Notes: generated by a model from the letters alone, not told the origin. Shown: positions 36,412 through 45,787, counted from the stretch's first letter. The stretch: 64,000 nt of DNA from Methanospirillum stamsii (GCF_046244385.1 NZ_CP176366.1:2108001-2172000); one strand, 5' to 3'. Made by a program: numbers and translations.

Positions 36412-36434
36412 TTTATATCGACCTCATTTGAGGT
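36412..36434 (+). promoter_or_regulatory. Promoter with TATA box and palindromic operator
   Basis: A TATA box (tttatat, 36412-36418) lies about 50 bases before the start of the ABC transporter's first gene. Directly after it is the perfect inverted repeat acctca-tt-tgaggt (36421-36434), just where a repressor would block polymerase. The operator reading is inferred from position and symmetry. Confidence 0.6.
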
Positions 36435-36468
36435 ACTTTAAAAAGAAGTATTTCCTACCTTAGTCCAG

Positions 36469-37491
36469 GTGATTGTGTTGAAGAACATATGGTTCATTGT
36501 TTCTCTCTTTCTCATCACTGGTCTGGTACTTCTGTGCGGATGTACCGGCACTCAGGAAACAGCCCCGGTTGCAGATCAAAAAACCACAACCGGAGAAAAA
36601 ACAGTTCTTAATGTCGGGTATCAGCCAAGTACGCATCAGATGGCATTCATGACCGCGTACAGCAAGGGCATGTATAATGAAACCCTGGCTCCAATGGGAA
36701 TAAAAGAAGTAAAAGCCTTCAGTTTCCCGACAGGAGCTCCTGAAATGCAGGCAATGCTCGCAGGAGATCTTGACTTTGCCTATGTTGGTTCTGCACCGTT
36801 TGTAACCGCCGTTGCCACCGGACTTGACGGGAAGATCATCGGCGCTGTCCAGACCCAGGGGTCATCACTCGTTCTGAAGACCGGTCTGAATTATACTGCT
36901 CCGGCAGATCTGAAAGGTCTGACCATTGCAACATTCCCGGCAGGAACAATCCAGGATACAATTCTGCGCACCTGGCTGAAAGAGCAGGGAATTGATACAG
37001 AAAAAGACCTTAAGATTGTTGGAATGGGTCCTGGTGACGCAACCACTGCAATCATGGCCGGAAAAGTTGATGCAGTCTTCCTCCCCGCTCCTTCACCAAC
37101 AACCATCGAAGAAGCTGGAGCAGGAAAAATCATCGTTCAGTCTGGTGAGATGAGTCCGAACCATGCATGCTGTGTTCTTGTTGCAAGCGGAAAAATGATC
37201 AAGGAACACCCGGAGATAGTGGAAGAAGTCTTGAGAATTAACCAGCAGGCGACCGATTATAATAATGAGCACTGGGAAGAAGCAGCCGGATACATGAATG
37301 AGATGACCTCCATGGAAACGCCAATCATTCTCAAGTCTCTTGAAGAATGGGATGGAAAATGGGTATCTGATCCAAACATTATCCTGGAATCTGTCTCTAA
37401 TTACGCAACCGATCAGGTCGCTCTCGGGTATATCAAAACACCTGTTTCTGCAGATGATCTCTTTGATACTACCTTCTGGGGTAAGCTGTAA
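36469..37491 (+). CDS. ABC transporter substrate-binding lipoprotein (SsuA/TauA-like)
   Basis: A 340-residue protein. The N-terminus is a lipoprotein signal (FIVSLFLITGLVLLCGCTGT) with the lipid-attached cysteine near residue 24. The mature part has the NMT1/SsuA fold: NVGYQPSTHQMAF, then SFPTGAPEMQAMLAGDLDFA and YVGSAPFVTA. Such proteins capture sulfonates, nitrate-like ions or pyrimidine precursors outside the membrane; this substrate is not readable. The chosen start is GTG 36469, next to aggt; GTG 36475 is also possible. It is first in an operon with permease and ATPase. Confidence 0.88.
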   Translation: MIVLKNIWFIVSLFLITGLVLLCGCTGTQETAPVADQKTTTGEKTVLNVGYQPSTHQMAFMTAYSKGMYNETLAPMGIKEVKAFSFPTGAPEMQAMLAGDLDFAYVGSAPFVTAVATGLDGKIIGAVQTQGSSLVLKTGLNYTAPADLKGLTIATFPAGTIQDTILRTWLKEQGIDTEKDLKIVGMGPGDATTAIMAGKVDAVFLPAPSPTTIEEAGAGKIIVQSGEMSPNHACCVLVASGKMIKEHPEIVEEVLRINQQATDYNNEHWEEAAGYMNEMTSMETPIILKSLEEWDGKWVSDPNIILESVSNYATDQVALGYIKTPVSADDLFDTTFWGKL

Positions 37492-37574
37492 CGCTGAACC
37501 CATACCTTTTCTTTTTCTCTAACCTCAGTATACTGATTACCTGTGCCTGTTCACGGCACGTTGTGAGATAAGGA

Positions 37575-38360
37575 ATGAAAGGAAATCTTTCGGGATCCCG
37601 ATCCCCTGGCTATATTGTCTTTTCAATATCAGTAGTGCTGATAATCTGGCAGATATTAGCAGATGTGATAGTCCAGAACCGGTTTATTCTGCCGTCTTTT
37701 ACCGATGTGGTCTTTGCGTTTTTTGGACTGCTCTCGGTTGGGACCCTCTCAATGGATTTTCTGGTGAGTATGGTTCATTTCTTCATCGGCCTTGGTTTAT
37801 CCATACTTGTCGGGGTTCCTTTGGGCATCCTTATCGGATGGTTTCCGCGGGCGAACCGGTTCCTGGACCCCATCATTGAAATTATTCGTCCTATCCCGCC
37901 ACTTGCATGGATTCCCTTTGCAATTGTCTGGTTCGGGCTGACTGATCTGGCAGCGGGTTTTGTCATCTTTATTGGCTCGGTTTTTCCGGTACTGATAAAT
38001 ACCTACGAGGGGTTTCGAAATATTCCCCGGATATTTGTCGAGGCAGGAAAAATGCTTGGGTGCACGAGTAATGCTGCATTGATTCGGCATATTGCCCTTC
38101 CTGCTGCTCTTCCACATCTTGCAGCCGGTTTTCGGGTTGCAAGCGGGGTAGCATGGATGTGTCTTGTGGCAGCCGAGATGTTTGGAGTTTCAAAATTTGG
38201 TCTTGGACAGAAAATATGGTGGTATTACAACCTCCACCAGATGGACAATGTCATGGTGTATATGTTGATCCTGGGATTTGTCGGCCTTATTATTGATTAT
38301 CTCTTCAGGTATGCGATGAACAGGACACTTCTGAAGTGGCGTGAAGGGGAGGTGAACTGA
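37575..38360 (+). CDS. ABC transporter permease (SsuC/TauC-like)
   Basis: A 261-residue inner-membrane protein with six hydrophobic segments and the binding-protein-dependent permease loop (EAGKMLGCTSNAALIRHIAL, then PAALPHLAAGFRVA), which contacts the ATPase. It makes the channel for the substrate held by the lipoprotein encoded upstream. Its stop overlaps the ATPase start by one base, so translation is coupled. Confidence 0.9.
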   Translation: MKGNLSGSRSPGYIVFSISVVLIIWQILADVIVQNRFILPSFTDVVFAFFGLLSVGTLSMDFLVSMVHFFIGLGLSILVGVPLGILIGWFPRANRFLDPIIEIIRPIPPLAWIPFAIVWFGLTDLAAGFVIFIGSVFPVLINTYEGFRNIPRIFVEAGKMLGCTSNAALIRHIALPAALPHLAAGFRVASGVAWMCLVAAEMFGVSKFGLGQKIWWYYNLHQMDNVMVYMLILGFVGLIIDYLFRYAMNRTLLKWREGEVN

Positions 38361-39151
38361 TGGGCCGGGTTGAGATAACAAACCTTTTCAGGGAGTTTAC
38401 CCGGGATGATGGAGGTCGCGTTGTTGCTCTCTCTGATGTGAACCTTACCATTGCGGACGATGAATTTGTCTCATTTGTCGGGCCGTCCGGATGTGGAAAG
38501 ACAACTCTGCTCAGAATTATTGCCGGGCTTGACACTGCCAACTCCGGCGAAGTCAGGGTAGATGGGGAGCTCATCACCGGTCCGGGTCAGAAAGTCGGGA
38601 TGGTATTTCAGGAGTACTCTCTATTCCCCTGGCAGAATGTACTGACCAATGTGGCATTCGGTCTCCGTATGAGGGGTATCGGAAAAGAGGAGCGGTATTC
38701 GATTGCAAAAAAATTCATCGCACTTGTCGGACTCACTCAGTTTGAAGAGAGTTACCCGTACGAGTTGTCCGGAGGAATGCGGCAAAGAGTTGCAATAGCC
38801 CGTGCTCTCGCAACCGACCCTGACCTCCTCTTAATGGATGAACCGTTCGGGGCACTTGATGCCCAGACAAGAAATCACATGCAGTGTGAATTGCTTGACA
38901 TCTGGGGGACAAAAAAGAAGACTATTCTGTTTGTCACGCATAGTTGTGATGAAGCGGTCTTTTTATCAGACCGGGTTGTGGTTCTCTCCCCTCGTCCTGG
39001 AAGGATACGGGAGATCATCAACATCTCCATTCCGCGTCCGAGGGATCGGACCAACAAGGAATTCATCGATCTCAGACGTTCTTTGCTTGAGATGATAGAT
39101 GAAGATGAACGTAAGGAAGAAAGGATTAAGTGCAAATCCGGCAATTTATAA
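38360..39151 (+). CDS. ABC transporter ATPase (SsuB/TauB-like)
   Basis: A 263-residue ATPase with Walker A GPSGCGKTTLLRI, Q-loop MVFQEYSLFPW, signature LSGGMRQRVAIARALA, Walker B LLLMDEPFGALD and switch histidine in LFVTHSCDEA. It powers the SsuC-like permease from the cytoplasm. The order binding protein, permease, ATPase is usual for this importer class. Only 30 bases separate it from rpl10e. Confidence 0.93.
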   Translation: MGRVEITNLFREFTRDDGGRVVALSDVNLTIADDEFVSFVGPSGCGKTTLLRIIAGLDTANSGEVRVDGELITGPGQKVGMVFQEYSLFPWQNVLTNVAFGLRMRGIGKEERYSIAKKFIALVGLTQFEESYPYELSGGMRQRVAIARALATDPDLLLMDEPFGALDAQTRNHMQCELLDIWGTKKKTILFVTHSCDEAVFLSDRVVVLSPRPGRIREIINISIPRPRDRTNKEFIDLRRSLLEMIDEDERKEERIKCKSGNL

Positions 39152-39181
39152 AAGCACAAATCAATACAGGAGTTCGGGTTC

Positions 39182-39694
39182 ATGGTCAGAAAACCAAACA
39201 GCATGTACAGAAACCTTGCAAAAAAGGCCTATACTCGCAAGGAATATATGGGAGGTATCCCTGGTGTTAAGGTTGTCCACTTTGACATGGGGAACCTGAC
39301 AAGCGAATTTCCAATGGAAGTTTCCCTGGTTGTCAACGAGAGCTGCCAGATTCGGCACTCTGCTCTCGAAGCAGCCCGTATGAGCATTAACAGAAAGTTG
39401 AACAAGGAACTGGGGCGTATGAACTACCACCTCAAACTGCGGACCTATCCTCATCATGTTCTGCGTGAAAACAAGCAGGCAACCGGCGCAGGTGCAGACC
39501 GTGTGTCACAGGGTATGCGCCTTGCATTTGGTAAGGCAGTCGGCACTGCAGCACGTGTCCAGCAGAACCAGAAGATCTTTTCTGTGTTTTCATCCCCGGC
39601 AGGTGTTGAAAAGATCAAGGATGCCCTCCGTCATGGTGGTCATAAACTCCCATCTTCTACCCATCTTGAAATACAGATGAAACAGGAATCATAA
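39182..39694 (+). CDS. rpl10e: Large ribosomal subunit protein L10e (uL16)
   Basis: A 170-residue protein of full length, the archaeal/eukaryotic counterpart of bacterial L16. It starts VRKPNSMYRNLAKKAYTRKE and has AARMSINRKLNKELGR, then KLRTYPHHVLRENKQA and GADRVSQGMRLAFGKAVGTA, the loop near the peptidyl-transferase centre. It sits just after the ABC operon without a clear terminator, but probably has its own promoter in the end of the ATPase gene. Confidence 0.95.
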   Translation: MVRKPNSMYRNLAKKAYTRKEYMGGIPGVKVVHFDMGNLTSEFPMEVSLVVNESCQIRHSALEAARMSINRKLNKELGRMNYHLKLRTYPHHVLRENKQATGAGADRVSQGMRLAFGKAVGTAARVQQNQKIFSVFSSPAGVEKIKDALRHGGHKLPSSTHLEIQMKQES

Positions 39695-39763
39695 CTTCTT
39701 TTCCTGTTCTTTTTTTGGTTCATCACATCAGTTCTTTACCGCTATCATACAGATATGTAATTC

Positions 39764-40600
39764 ATGTCTGGTTCAGGTGATCCGGCATTATTACAAAAAA
39801 TCTCTGATGCTACATATAATGCAGTCCGGAATTCTGAAATCTATCTTCCCGATGATGTAAAGGACCGGCTCCTTTGTGCCAGAAATACTGAGTCAAGTCC
39901 TGTAGCAAAACAGGAACTTGAAAATATTCTGGAAAATATTCGTCTTGCAGAAGAGAGGCTGGCGCCGCTCTGCCAGGATACCGGCATTCCGGTAATCTAT
40001 GTGACCATTCCTCCTGGTCTTTCATGGACCAGGGAGATGGAAGAGGCAGTTCATGCGGGTATCCGTGCTGCTACAACCAAAGTTCCACTCCGGCCTAACC
40101 TTGTAGATCCCTTAAGCCGGGAGAACACCGGAACAAATACCGGACTTATGATGCCTCCGGTTCATGTGACCACTGGAGAGCGGTTTACCATCACTGCTCT
40201 TCCGAAAGGAGCAGGATCAGAAAATGTCTCCCGTATTAGGATGATGAATCCTTCTGAAAAGGATCGTATCGTAAAGTTTGTGGTCGAGACCATGCTAAAA
40301 GCAGGTGGGCGTCCATGTCCTCCGGTTATCCTTGGTGTCGGTATTGGGGGTACATTTGATGTTGCTGCATCTCTTGCAAAAGAAGCATTGTTAGAACCGG
40401 TATCCTGCATGTCCTCATATGAACAGGATATCTGTGACAAGGTAAACCTGCTTGGTATTGGGCCCATGGGTCTTGGCGGAGATACCACCTGTCTTGCAGT
40501 AAAAGTAAAAACTGCCGGTTGTCACACCGCTTCTCTTCCGGTGGCGGTGAATATCCAGTGCTGGGCAGCCCGGAGAGCCAGTGAGGAGGTTATCATATGA
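39764..40600 (+). CDS. fumA: Fumarate hydratase class I, alpha subunit
   Basis: A 278-residue iron-sulfur subunit of the two-subunit class I fumarase found in archaea. RLAPLCQDTGIPVIYVTIP near residue 65 carries the first cluster cysteine, and further cysteines occur in SYEQDICDKVN and GGDTTCLAVKVKTAGCH. With the beta subunit it adds water to fumarate to make malate. It overlaps fumB by 4 bases and heads a block with kor and suc genes. The symbol is by analogy with archaeal practice. Confidence 0.92.
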   Translation: MSGSGDPALLQKISDATYNAVRNSEIYLPDDVKDRLLCARNTESSPVAKQELENILENIRLAEERLAPLCQDTGIPVIYVTIPPGLSWTREMEEAVHAGIRAATTKVPLRPNLVDPLSRENTGTNTGLMMPPVHVTTGERFTITALPKGAGSENVSRIRMMNPSEKDRIVKFVVETMLKAGGRPCPPVILGVGIGGTFDVAASLAKEALLEPVSCMSSYEQDICDKVNLLGIGPMGLGGDTTCLAVKVKTAGCHTASLPVAVNIQCWAARRASEEVII

Positions 40601-41154
40601 AACACCTGAAAACACCGCTCGGTGATGAGATCCTTGATCTGAAAGCAGGAGATGTGGTCACCCTTTCCGGGACCGTCTACACCGCCAGGGATGAGGCCCA
40701 TATGCGAATACAGGAGGAAGGATTTCCCTTTAATCCGGATGGTGCGGTTATTTATCACTGCGGTCCGGTAATCAGTGATAACCGGATCGTTGTTGCCGGG
40801 CCTACTACCTCTGCCCGGATGAACAAACTGACCGGGTTCATGCTTGATGCCGGAGTTCGCGGGTTAATCGGGAAAGGCGGAATGTCGGCACAAGTAAGGA
40901 ATGAACTTAAAGGGAGGGCTGTTTACTTTGCGTTCACCGGAGGATGTGCCAACCTTGCCGCTGCATGTATGACCCTTACCGGGGTTCATTATAAAGACCT
41001 GGGTATGGCCGAAGCGGTCTGGGAAATCAAGCTTGATAAACTTCCGCTAACTGTTGCAATGGATGCACATGGCGGGGATCTCTTTGCCGTGGTTGATGAG
41101 CATGCACATGAAGTATTTCAGGGTATGTATCCAACCAGTACGACCGAAATATGA
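40597..41154 (+). CDS. fumB: Fumarate hydratase class I, beta subunit
   Basis: A 185-residue beta subunit. Visible motifs are GDVVTLSGTVYTARDEAH near residue 20, YHCGPVI, GPTTSARMNKLTGFMLDAG, and LIGKGGM. It completes the fumarase active site. The gene overlaps korD by 4 bases, showing that fumarase and the 2-oxoglutarate oxidoreductase are made from one transcript. Confidence 0.92.
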   Translation: MKHLKTPLGDEILDLKAGDVVTLSGTVYTARDEAHMRIQEEGFPFNPDGAVIYHCGPVISDNRIVVAGPTTSARMNKLTGFMLDAGVRGLIGKGGMSAQVRNELKGRAVYFAFTGGCANLAAACMTLTGVHYKDLGMAEAVWEIKLDKLPLTVAMDAHGGDLFAVVDEHAHEVFQGMYPTSTTEI

Positions 41155-41423
41155 AACTCGAGATTGACGAGTCCCGGTGCAAAGGATGTAACCTCTGTAC
41201 CATGGTCTGTCCATACAAAATTTACAGGCCGGGGAGTCGTCCAAACCGCAAGGGGATTTATATTCCTGAACTGGACCGGCCTGAAAGGTGCCCGAACTGC
41301 CGGCTCCAGGAATTATACGGACGAAGATTATGCGGAGTGTGTGCGTTAATCTGTCCGGACCAGGCAATCCGATGGGTACCTGAAAAACCCTATGAACCGA
41401 TGAAAGTGGTGATTGAGTATTAG
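41151..41423 (+). CDS. korD: 2-oxoglutarate:ferredoxin oxidoreductase delta subunit
   Basis: A 90-residue ferredoxin-like subunit with two cysteine sets for 4Fe-4S clusters: CKGCNLCTMVCPYK near the start, and CPNCRLQELYGRRLCGVCAL then ICP. The second set is widened, which is common in this subunit. It passes electrons between KorAB and free ferredoxin. The gene overlaps korA by 11 bases. Confidence 0.9.
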   Translation: MKLEIDESRCKGCNLCTMVCPYKIYRPGSRPNRKGIYIPELDRPERCPNCRLQELYGRRLCGVCALICPDQAIRWVPEKPYEPMKVVIEY

Positions 41424-42531
41424 CCGTATTACATTCATGCAGGGGAACATTGCAAGTGCTGAGGGAGCACTTGCGGCCGGCTGCACTTTTTTTGGTGGGT
41501 ATCCGATAACTCCGTCAACCGAAGTTGCAGAACATATGGCTGCACGAATGCCAAAGATAAAAGGTTCATGTTTCATCCAGATGGAGGATGAGATTGCCTC
41601 CATGGCTGCCATAATCGGGGCCGCATGGACTGGAGCACGTTCCATGACGGCGACTTCAGGACCCGGGTTTTCTCTGATGATGGAGAACATCGGGTATGCG
41701 GTTATGACTGAAACTCCATGTGTTCTGGTAAATATTCAGCGTGGAGGTCCGTCAACCGGACAGCCGACCATGGGAGCACAAGGGGATATGATGCAGGTCA
41801 GGTTCGGTTCACACGGAGATTACAGTATCATTGCCTTGTGTCCGTCTTCTGTTCAGGAATGTTTTGACCTGACTGCAAAAGCGTTCAACCTAGCTGACCG
41901 GTTCAGGACTCCGGTCTTTCTCATGGCAGACGAAGTAATCGGGCATATGCGGGAGAAGTTAGAAATCCCTGATTCTGTGGAGATAGTACGCCCGAAAACT
42001 CTTCCGGAAGGAATGCTCCCCTTTACTCCCGGCCCGGACGGGGTTCCGGGATTTGCACCCTTTGGAACCGGCAGATATACTCATGTGACCGGTCTTACCC
42101 ATGACGAGCGTGGATACCCGGATACTACAAACCCGGCCCGTCATGATGCCCTTGTTCGCAGACTTGTCTCAAAGATTGAAGATGCCCGGCATGAAATCGC
42201 CGATTATACCATAGTCAATGAAGATGCAGAGTATGTTTTTGTCTGCTACGGGGCACCTGTCCGGACGGTAAAAGAAGTAGTCGATAAAAGGAAGGTTCCA
42301 AAAACCGGATACCTGCAACTCCGGATCGTATGGCCATTTCCTGAAGAACTCCTGAAACGGTTCCCTAAATGTCGGGCATTTATCGTTCCTGAGATGAATC
42401 TTGGTATGATAGTTCGTGAAGTCGGTCGTCATGTAAAAATCCCGGTGATACCAGTAAGCCGGATTGGTGGAGAACTCCATACTCCTGAAGACCTTATCGA
42501 GGCAGTCAAAATTGCGGAGAGTACCACATGA
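41413..42531 (+). CDS. korA: 2-oxoglutarate:ferredoxin oxidoreductase alpha subunit
   Basis: A 372-residue subunit holding the pyrimidine-binding and linker domains: GCTFFGGYPITPSTEVAEHM near residue 22 and TATSGPGFSLMMENIGYAVM near 77 are diagnostic. With KorB, KorC and KorD it interconverts 2-oxoglutarate with succinyl-CoA plus CO2 and reduced ferredoxin. The downstream sucCD genes supply or use succinyl-CoA, which supports this substrate over other 2-oxoacids. Start codon at 41413 overlaps korD; the start is a non-ATG or near-internal codon, so a slightly later start is possible. Confidence 0.9.
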   Translation: MSISRITFMQGNIASAEGALAAGCTFFGGYPITPSTEVAEHMAARMPKIKGSCFIQMEDEIASMAAIIGAAWTGARSMTATSGPGFSLMMENIGYAVMTETPCVLVNIQRGGPSTGQPTMGAQGDMMQVRFGSHGDYSIIALCPSSVQECFDLTAKAFNLADRFRTPVFLMADEVIGHMREKLEIPDSVEIVRPKTLPEGMLPFTPGPDGVPGFAPFGTGRYTHVTGLTHDERGYPDTTNPARHDALVRRLVSKIEDARHEIADYTIVNEDAEYVFVCYGAPVRTVKEVVDKRKVPKTGYLQLRIVWPFPEELLKRFPKCRAFIVPEMNLGMIVREVGRHVKIPVIPVSRIGGELHTPEDLIEAVKIAESTT

Positions 42532-43319
42532 GAGATGAGTGGTTCCGGGCTGACCGTCTTCCCCATATCTATTGTGCTGGTTGTGGAAACGGCACAATAG
42601 TTAACTGTGTCCTGGAAGCGGTCTCAATGACGGGATGGGATCGGAAAAATACCGTATTTCTCTCTGGTATCGGGTGCTCTTCCCGTGCTCCCGGATATAT
42701 CTTGACCGATTCACTCCACACCACCCATGGTCGTGCGATAGCCTTTGCGACCGGGGTAAAGATGGCAGATCCCTCCCTGCATGTAGTAGTTTTTACCGGA
42801 GATGGAGATCTTGCGGCAATCGGAGGTAACCATTTCATCCATGCATGCCGGAGAAATATCGATCTCACGGTTGTCTGCATGAATAACCATATTTACGGGA
42901 TGACCGGCGGACAGGGAAGTCCCACAACACCACTCGGAAAAACATCAACTACTACCCCCTATGGTGCTTCAGAGACACCGTTTGACCTGGTTGATCTGGC
43001 TGTTGCCGCCGGTGCAAATTATGTTGCACGGTGGACATCATTTCATGTAAAACAACTGACCGAAGCGGTGCTTAATGGTTTAAATACTCCTGGTTTCTCC
43101 CTTATTGAAGTCAGGTGCCAGTGCCCGACATCTTATGGAAGACGCAATAAATACCGTGAACCGGTTGATTACATAACCCACCTGAAAGCTCATGCAATTC
43201 TGAAGGATAAATGGGAAAGCATGGAAAAATCCGGGCAGGATATGCCTGCAGATTCGTTTCCGGTAGGTGAATTTGTCCGGAGAGCACGTCCGGTCATGGG
43301 GGTGCCTGATGAGGCATGA
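42528..43319 (+). CDS. korB: 2-oxoglutarate:ferredoxin oxidoreductase beta subunit
   Basis: A 263-residue subunit that binds thiamine diphosphate and a cluster. CAGCGNGTIVNC near residue 16 and SGIGCSSRAPGYI near 45 give cluster cysteines, and FTGDGDLAAIGGNHFIHA near 88 is the TPP-magnesium motif. It overlaps korA by 4 bases. Its last codons overlap korC. Confidence 0.92.
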   Translation: MRDEWFRADRLPHIYCAGCGNGTIVNCVLEAVSMTGWDRKNTVFLSGIGCSSRAPGYILTDSLHTTHGRAIAFATGVKMADPSLHVVVFTGDGDLAAIGGNHFIHACRRNIDLTVVCMNNHIYGMTGGQGSPTTPLGKTSTTTPYGASETPFDLVDLAVAAGANYVARWTSFHVKQLTEAVLNGLNTPGFSLIEVRCQCPTSYGRRNKYREPVDYITHLKAHAILKDKWESMEKSGQDMPADSFPVGEFVRRARPVMGVPDEA

Positions 43320-43848
43320 AGTCAGGTTCTCCGGATTTGGTGGTCAGGGGATCATCCTGTCTGCGGTGATTCTTGGCCGTGCTGCTGCTCTTTACGATGA
43401 CAAACATGTCGTGCAGACCCAGGTGTATGGTCCGGAAGCGAGAGGCGGTGCGTCAATGAGTGCGGTCATCATTGATGATGAACCGATTTTATATCCGAAG
43501 GTTCGTGACCCTGATACGTATGTCATTATGAGTCAGCAGGGATTTGAAAAGTATGGGTCAAATCCCAGAAAAGACGCGGTAATGCTCCTGGACTCTGACC
43601 TTGTCCATGACCGGCCTTCCTGCCCGTGGGTAGGAATTGCGGCAACTGGTGTTGCCAAAAAGGAACTTGGACGCGAAATTGTAGCAAATATCATCATGCT
43701 CGGAGCATTAAGCAGTGCCACTCCGGTAATATCCGGTAAGGCTCTTGAAAAAGCAATTCTTGACAGTGTACCGAAAGGAACAGAAGAACTCAATCTGAAA
43801 GCGATGAAACGAGGCCAGGAACTTGGAAGTGCGGGTGGTTCGTCATGA
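43309..43848 (+). CDS. korC: 2-oxoglutarate:ferredoxin oxidoreductase gamma subunit
   Basis: A 179-residue subunit starting at ATG 43309 (MRHEVRFSGFGGQGIILSAV), inside the end of korB; the frame is open to 43267 but those codons do not fit the family and a ggggg tract precedes 43309. Motifs are FGGQGI near the start, TQVYGPEARGGASMSAVI, and a GALSSATP region near 128. It completes the four-subunit enzyme. The stop overlaps sucC by 4 bases. Confidence 0.9.
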   Translation: MRHEVRFSGFGGQGIILSAVILGRAAALYDDKHVVQTQVYGPEARGGASMSAVIIDDEPILYPKVRDPDTYVIMSQQGFEKYGSNPRKDAVMLLDSDLVHDRPSCPWVGIAATGVAKKELGREIVANIIMLGALSSATPVISGKALEKAILDSVPKGTEELNLKAMKRGQELGSAGGSS

Positions 43849-44924
43849 AAATGAAAGAGTACGAAGCAAAGGAGATACTAAGTAAAGCAGGAATACGGAT
43901 CCCCCGGGGACTCCACATAAAAAAAGGTGTTGAATTCATGGTTACCCCTGCTATCAGGGAAGCTGTCGTAAAAGCCCAGGTAGAAGTGGCCGGCAGGGGA
44001 AAGGCCGGTGGGATTCTCATGGCAGAATATGACCAGATTCCTAAAACCGTTGAACAGCTCTTTAATGCAGAGATAAAAGGAGTTCCGGTTGAAGAGATCC
44101 TGATCGAAGAGAAACTCAACATTCAGCATGAGTATTATCTTTCCATAACCATTGACCGGTCTAAAAAAGCGCCGGTGATTCTTTTCACTACAGAGGGTGG
44201 GGTGGACATCGAGGAGGTAGCACAAAAAAACCCCGACGCAATCCGGAAGGCAATGGTTCATCCTCTCCTCTCTACGATTCCCGGGTACACTCTCCGGTAC
44301 CTCCTGAACGGGGCTCCTAAAGAGATAGGTCAGGTAATCCAGAAACTATATACTGTTTTCATGACACAGGATGCCATCCTTGCCGAGATTAATCCCCTGG
44401 TCATGACCCCTGACGGGCTGTATGCAGCGGACGGGAAAATTATCCTTGATGACAATGCCCTTGCCCGGCATGGTATTACAGAAAACCGTGACCTTTCCGA
44501 ACGTGAACGCCAGGCAGATGCCTATGGTTTTTCCTTTGTTGAACTCTCGGGAAATATCGGGGTCATCGGAAACGGGGCCGGACTTACCATGGCAACCGTT
44601 GACCTCATCAATAACCTGGGAGGAAAACCTGCAAATTTCCTTGATGTCGGAGGTGGGGCTGACCGGGTCAGGGTTGCCCATGCAGTCAGGCTGCTTGGGA
44701 AAATGCCTGATGTGAAGGTCATTATTGTCAATCTCCTTGGTGGTATCACCCGGTGTGATGAGGTTGCTGCAGGGATTATTGAGGCCGGAGTTGGTCAGAA
44801 GATTATTGTCAGGCTTGCCGGGACTAATGAAACAGAAGGGAAGGCCCTCCTCTCTTCGAAAGGATATCTGATGCTGGACACTATGGAAGAAGCAGTAAAA
44901 GCAGCAGTGGAGGCAGCATCATGA
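43845..44924 (+). CDS. sucC: Succinyl-CoA synthetase (ADP-forming) beta subunit
   Basis: A 359-residue ATP-grasp subunit. The N-terminus KMKEYEAKEILSKAGIRIPR is typical, followed by EINPLVMTPDGLYAADGKI near 185 for metal binding and the LDVGGGAD region near 265. With SucD it converts succinyl-CoA, ADP and phosphate to succinate, CoA and ATP, or the reverse for biosynthesis. It lies in one transcript with fumAB and korDABC, overlapping both neighbours by 4 bases. Confidence 0.93.
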   Translation: MKMKEYEAKEILSKAGIRIPRGLHIKKGVEFMVTPAIREAVVKAQVEVAGRGKAGGILMAEYDQIPKTVEQLFNAEIKGVPVEEILIEEKLNIQHEYYLSITIDRSKKAPVILFTTEGGVDIEEVAQKNPDAIRKAMVHPLLSTIPGYTLRYLLNGAPKEIGQVIQKLYTVFMTQDAILAEINPLVMTPDGLYAADGKIILDDNALARHGITENRDLSERERQADAYGFSFVELSGNIGVIGNGAGLTMATVDLINNLGGKPANFLDVGGGADRVRVAHAVRLLGKMPDVKVIIVNLLGGITRCDEVAAGIIEAGVGQKIIVRLAGTNETEGKALLSSKGYLMLDTMEEAVKAAVEAAS

Positions 44925-45787
44925 TCTACGCCGATAAAAAAACCGGTGTCATCGTGTGTGGTGCGACCGGAAACCAGGGTTCTTTTCATATTGACCGGAT
45001 GAACCAGTATGCAAGGTCCGTTGGTGGCAGAGGCGTTGTTGCAGGAGTTACTCCGGGAAAAGGCGGGCAGGAGGTTCATGGTGTTCCGGTTTATGATTCA
45101 ATTCTACAAGCTGCCAAAAATCAGGATGCATCAGCAGCCGTCCTTTTCGTTCCAGGCTCTGCTGCCGGGGATTCCATCATGGAAGCGGCGGATGCAGGAC
45201 TTGACCTTGTTGTTGCCATCACCGAACACATTCCGGTCCACGATGTCATGAAAGCAGTGACCTATGCAGAGTTCCGGGGTTGTAATGTCATCGGCCCGAA
45301 CTGTCCGGGTCTCTTCTCACCCGGAGAGATCAGCATGGGTATCATGCCTGCCCACCTTGCCAGCAGAGGTCCGGTCGGGGTTATTTCCCGGAGTGGTACC
45401 CTGACGTATGAAGTTGTGCATGAACTTACCAGAGCAGGAATCGGCCAGAGTTCAATTGTTGGTATTGGGGGTGATCCAATCATCGGTCAGACCTTTGCTG
45501 ATGCACTCGGACAGTTTGCAAAGGATCCGGAGACAAAAGCGGTGGTAATTTTAGGAGAACTTGGTGGCAACCTTGAAGAAGAGGGCGCACGTGCAGCTGA
45601 ACTTCCGGTTGTTGCATTTATCGCCGGAACTACTGCTCCTCCTGAAAAAAGAATGGGTCATGCCGGGGCAATTGTCACTGGTGGTGAAGGTGACGCGGTA
45701 GCAAAAATTGAGCGGCTTAAAAAAACCGGTGTTCCGGTCGCAGACCGGCTTTCACAGATACCATCTCTTATCAGGGAGCTCTTGTAA
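44921..45787 (+). CDS. sucD: Succinyl-CoA synthetase (ADP-forming) alpha subunit
   Basis: A 288-residue CoA-binding subunit. VCGATGNQGSFHIDRMNQY near residue 12 binds CoA, GPNCPGLFSPGEISMG near 125 is a family motif, and the phosphorylated histidine lies in PEKRMGHAGAIV near 245. Length is normal. The next gene starts immediately after its stop, so it is probably part of the same transcript. Confidence 0.94.
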   Translation: MIYADKKTGVIVCGATGNQGSFHIDRMNQYARSVGGRGVVAGVTPGKGGQEVHGVPVYDSILQAAKNQDASAAVLFVPGSAAGDSIMEAADAGLDLVVAITEHIPVHDVMKAVTYAEFRGCNVIGPNCPGLFSPGEISMGIMPAHLASRGPVGVISRSGTLTYEVVHELTRAGIGQSSIVGIGGDPIIGQTFADALGQFAKDPETKAVVILGELGGNLEEEGARAAELPVVAFIAGTTAPPEKRMGHAGAIVTGGEGDAVAKIERLKKTGVPVADRLSQIPSLIRELL

